From positions 310,001 to 374,000 of the forward strand of contig JAXHMN010000011.1 of NCBI GenBank assembly GCA_034521465.1: DNA of 64,000 nucleotides, given 5' to 3'. The translations under genes were made by a program, and so were the position numbers. This DNA is from SURF-28 sp034521465 (lineage in GTDB: Bacteria > Bacteroidota > Ignavibacteria > Ignavibacteriales > Melioribacteraceae). The notes under the pieces were generated by a model. It was not told the DNA's origin. It did no database searches and saw only the letters and a program-made list of their open reading frames with translations. Shown piece by piece: positions 61,715 to 64,000 of the stretch. Position 1 is the stretch's first letter, and each line of letters begins with the position of its first letter.

Positions 61715-63080
61715 ATGAAAAAATGTGCAAAAATATTATTCGCTGTTTTCTTCCTTCACGGCAATATTTGTTGGTCAAAACTCTCCAAAGATTAATTTCG
61801 ACTATGGACAATTTAAAGTCGATTCTACACATAATTTATTAGAGATTTATTTTCAGTATAAATCGGAAACACTTCTCCAATCAATAAAGAATTATGATCA
61901 ACAAGAAAACTTAAAAATATTGTTCGCATTAAAAGACTCCCTTCAGCAATCAACTAATTACTCAGACACGGTTTTAATACCGGTTAGCAAAAGTAACTCT
62001 GTCGCTAACTCACCCTCATCACCGTCACTTGCGCTTCATAAATTTATTCTACCGGAAGGTGTTTATTTTCTCAATATATTTTTGATTGATTTCGATGATT
62101 CTAAAATTGACATAACAAGAAATGAAAAAATAGTAATAACTTCTTTTGCAAAATCAAAATCAGTATTGAGTGATATTCAGTTAGCTTACCAAATTGATCC
62201 CGCCGAGGAAAATTCGATCTTTACTAAAAACACTTTGAAGATTATTCCGAATCCTAATGCGAGTTATTCAAGTGAAGTCCCGCTGTTAAATTATTATACG
62301 GAATTATATAATGTTAATCGAACATCTTTGTTGTTGTCAACGTTTATAGTATCACAAAAATTGGATGTGGTTTATTCTAAAAAGAAAGAGATAGAGACTG
62401 ATAGAGAAGAATCTCGTAGAGGTTGGTAAAATTAATTTATTAAGATATCCTACGGGTGTTTATACATTACAAGTAATATTAACGGATTCCACAAATAACT
62501 ATGCTTTCGGCAGTGAGAAGAAATTTTATTTTTATAATAAATTATTAGCACATGAAGTCAGCAGAAGAAGATTTAACTTCTACGAAAACTAGTTCGCAAT
62601 TTTCCATTCTGTCCGAGGAAGAATGTGATTATATTTTTAACGTCTCAAAATACATTGCGAACGATCAAGACAAAATCACAGTATGAATCACTAACTTCAA
62701 CCGAATCGAAACAAAACTTCTTGCAATAATTTCTGGAAGAAAAGAAAAAGAAATAGTTAAACCGCTTATTCTGCATACGAAGAGTTATCTGACGAGAGTA
62801 AATGAAGCGAATAAGAAATTTAAAAATATTGAGCGGTCTCGGATATAAATCTGATATGGGTCGCATTTATCTTTCTTATGGCGATCCGGATAGAATTGAA
62901 CGTTTCCCAAACGAATCCAACTTAAAACCTTATGAAATATGGCACTATGATAATATTGAAGGCGGCGTATTATTTATATTCGGTGATCTATCTGGTTTTT
63001 CCGAGTACGAATTACTACACTCTACCAAACGTGGTGAAATGTATGATGAAAATTGGCGGAGAAGAATTTCAGTTTACTAG
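61715..63080 (+). CDS. GWxTD-domain secreted protein 2 (diverged motif), heavily frame-disrupted
   Basis: About 455 residues if corrected, matching its neighbour in length. The signal peptide MKKCAKILFAVFF is followed by an indel leading to FVGQNSPKINFDYGQFKVDS. Parallels with protein 1 are clear: VLSDIQLAYQIDPAEENSIF, TLKIIPNPNASYSSEVPLL, MGRIYLSYGDPDRIERFPNE and YEIWHYDNIEGGVLFIFGDL. At least five indels fall between 62430 and 62810. The motif in the family position reads GYKSD (62841-62855) instead of GWxTD. There is no Shine-Dalgarno before the ATG, only a T-run. It is followed within two bases by the acyltransferase gene. Confidence 0.75.
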
Positions 63081-63082
63081 CA

Positions 63083-63955
63083 ATGAAAAATATCTTTGAA
63101 TACATACCGTTTTTAATTCTTCAGAAAATTGCCCAAACATTAGGATTTAATAGACTTACATCTGCCTCAAAATTTCTTGCCTTTATTTTACATGATCTAT
63201 TGAAAATCAGAAGAGAAGTTGTGATAAAGAATTTATCAATTGCATTTCCGGAACTGAAACAAGATAAATTGAATGAAATTTCAAAAAAATGTTATCTCCA
63301 TTTTTCAAGATTCATACTAGAAATAATGAACATACCTAAATTGAATATTGATGAAATAAAAAATTTAGTGGAATGTGATGAACACGATTTGAGTGAAATT
63401 CGAAAGGAGTATCAAAAAGGAAGGGGACTAGTATTTTTAACTGCACATTTGGGAAATTGGGAACTCGGTGCAATTTCAATTCCCGTGCAAATGAATTTAA
63501 AAATCTACCCAATCATAAAACCGCAAAGAAATCCGTATGTAACAAATTGGCTTAATAAAATGCGGGAAACTCATGGTAATGAAGTTATTCCGCTAGGAAT
63601 TTCCATCAAAAAAATATATAAAGTTCTAACCGGCGGTGGTCTGCTTGGAGTTGTCGGTGATCAGCGGGGTCCTAAGGAAGGACAGCGAGTGAAACTATTT
63701 GGTAGAGACACCGCAATTTTTAGCGGTACTGCCGAAATTGTTGCAAAGACTAATACTCCGCTTTTTTGTTTGTTTGCAGTCCGGGTAAAAGATCATTACA
63801 AAGCATTTGTCGAGAGAATTGATGTGTCGGATATGCAATCCGGTAAGGAAGAAAGGATAAACGCGATCAACCAACGATACGCCGAGTTGTTGGAAAAGTA
63901 TGTTCGACTGTATCCGGAGCAATGGTTTTGGATGCATAATATTTGGAAGTATTAA
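63083..63955 (+). CDS. LpxL/HtrB-type lipid A acyltransferase
   Basis: 290 residues, intact. The start at 63083 is chosen over an upstream in-frame ATG that would overlap the previous gene, and gives MKNIFEYIPFLILQKIAQTLG. Family features are the N-terminal hydrophobic segment, VVIKNLSIAFPE, the catalytic HX4E motif in TAHLGNWELGA, GVVGDQRGPKEG and PEQWFWMHNIWK. It adds a secondary acyl chain to lipid A at the inner membrane. The next gene begins three bases after its stop, so the two are probably cotranscribed. Confidence 0.93.
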   Translation: MKNIFEYIPFLILQKIAQTLGFNRLTSASKFLAFILHDLLKIRREVVIKNLSIAFPELKQDKLNEISKKCYLHFSRFILEIMNIPKLNIDEIKNLVECDEHDLSEIRKEYQKGRGLVFLTAHLGNWELGAISIPVQMNLKIYPIIKPQRNPYVTNWLNKMRETHGNEVIPLGISIKKIYKVLTGGGLLGVVGDQRGPKEGQRVKLFGRDTAIFSGTAEIVAKTNTPLFCLFAVRVKDHYKAFVERIDVSDMQSGKEERINAINQRYAELLEKYVRLYPEQWFWMHNIWKY

Positions 63956-63957
63956 TA

Positions 63958-64000
63958 GTGAATATCCTCGTGATTCAAACCGCTTTTCCGGGTGATGCGA
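63958..64000 (+). CDS. Start of an ADP-heptose:LPS heptosyltransferase gene (partial)
   Basis: A GTG at 63958 opens VNILVIQTAFPGDA, which matches the conserved start of GT9 heptosyltransferases (ILVIxTxFIGDA). Only 14 codons lie in the window. A position directly after an LpxL-like gene fits lipopolysaccharide core synthesis. The call rests on this short motif and context. Confidence 0.6.
   Translation, partial: MNILVIQTAFPGDA

Overview
The window looks like a chromosomal segment of a Gram-negative member of the Bacteroidota/FCB group, most likely Ignavibacteria-like. This is inferred from the AT-rich base composition, a type IX secretion (T9SS) type A sorting domain with the 'YPNPFNPSTTIKYSVPE' signature, a PorV/PorQ-family outer-membrane protein, two tandem GWxTD-domain proteins, lipid A acyltransferase and heptosyltransferase genes, and many TAATG-overlapped genes lacking obvious Shine-Dalgarno sites. 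No rRNA or tRNA gene was recognised.

Layout. 0-4 kb: a truncated unknown gene, an outer-membrane beta-barrel gene, a lipoprotein alpha/beta-hydrolase and, convergent to it, a secreted ricin-like protein. 4.2-20.2 kb: a complete canonical division and cell-wall (dcw) cluster in the order mraZ-rsmH-ftsL-ftsI-murE-murF-mraY-murD-ftsW-murG-murC-ftsQ-ftsA-ftsZ, behind a promoter carrying TGGGG repeats typical of MraZ autoregulation. 20.2-38.3 kb: short palindromic repeats, a small barrel protein, then a Wzx/Wzy-type polysaccharide locus (rfbB, SLBB export protein, Wzz-like chain-length protein, flippase, polymerase, three GT4 glycosyltransferases, a priming sugar transferase, a dolichyl-phosphate-mannose-synthase-like GT2, and a GT2 fused to a degenerate priming transferase). 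This locus is interrupted by a DUF4143-type AAA ATPase gene lying between an oxidase-gene remnant and an intact lhgO-like gene. 38.3-49.6 kb: housekeeping genes (accA, thioesterase, second flippase, dut, dnaE, an enoyl-reductase-like SDR, acyl-CoA dehydrogenase, trxA, serA) with a MITE-like element in front of serA. 49.6-50.7 kb: a dense cluster of nested palindromes. 50.7-64 kb: an envelope/secretion region with a T9SS cargo protein, a TonB-dependent receptor, a roughly 1,190-residue T9SS-type cargo protein, a PorV-family protein, two GWxTD proteins, lpxL-like and the start of a heptosyltransferase gene.

A dominant property of the sequence is the large number of frame-disrupting single-base indels: at least about fifty by eye, including in essential genes (ftsI, murE, murF, murD, murG, ftsQ, accA). 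Both halves of each broken gene keep family motifs and sit in the correct order, so I treat these as single genes with probable sequencing or assembly errors rather than pseudogenes. Error density is uneven: dnaE (3.45 kb) is clean while 22.5-24.0 kb and 62.4-62.8 kb are badly broken.

The most interesting non-routine items are the TonB receptor / large cargo / PorV module, the GWxTD pair separated by a terminator-like hairpin with a diverged second motif, the GT2-pseudotransferase fusion, the ATPase insertion next to a diverged lhgO remnant, and the foldback elements near 47.8 kb and 50 kb.
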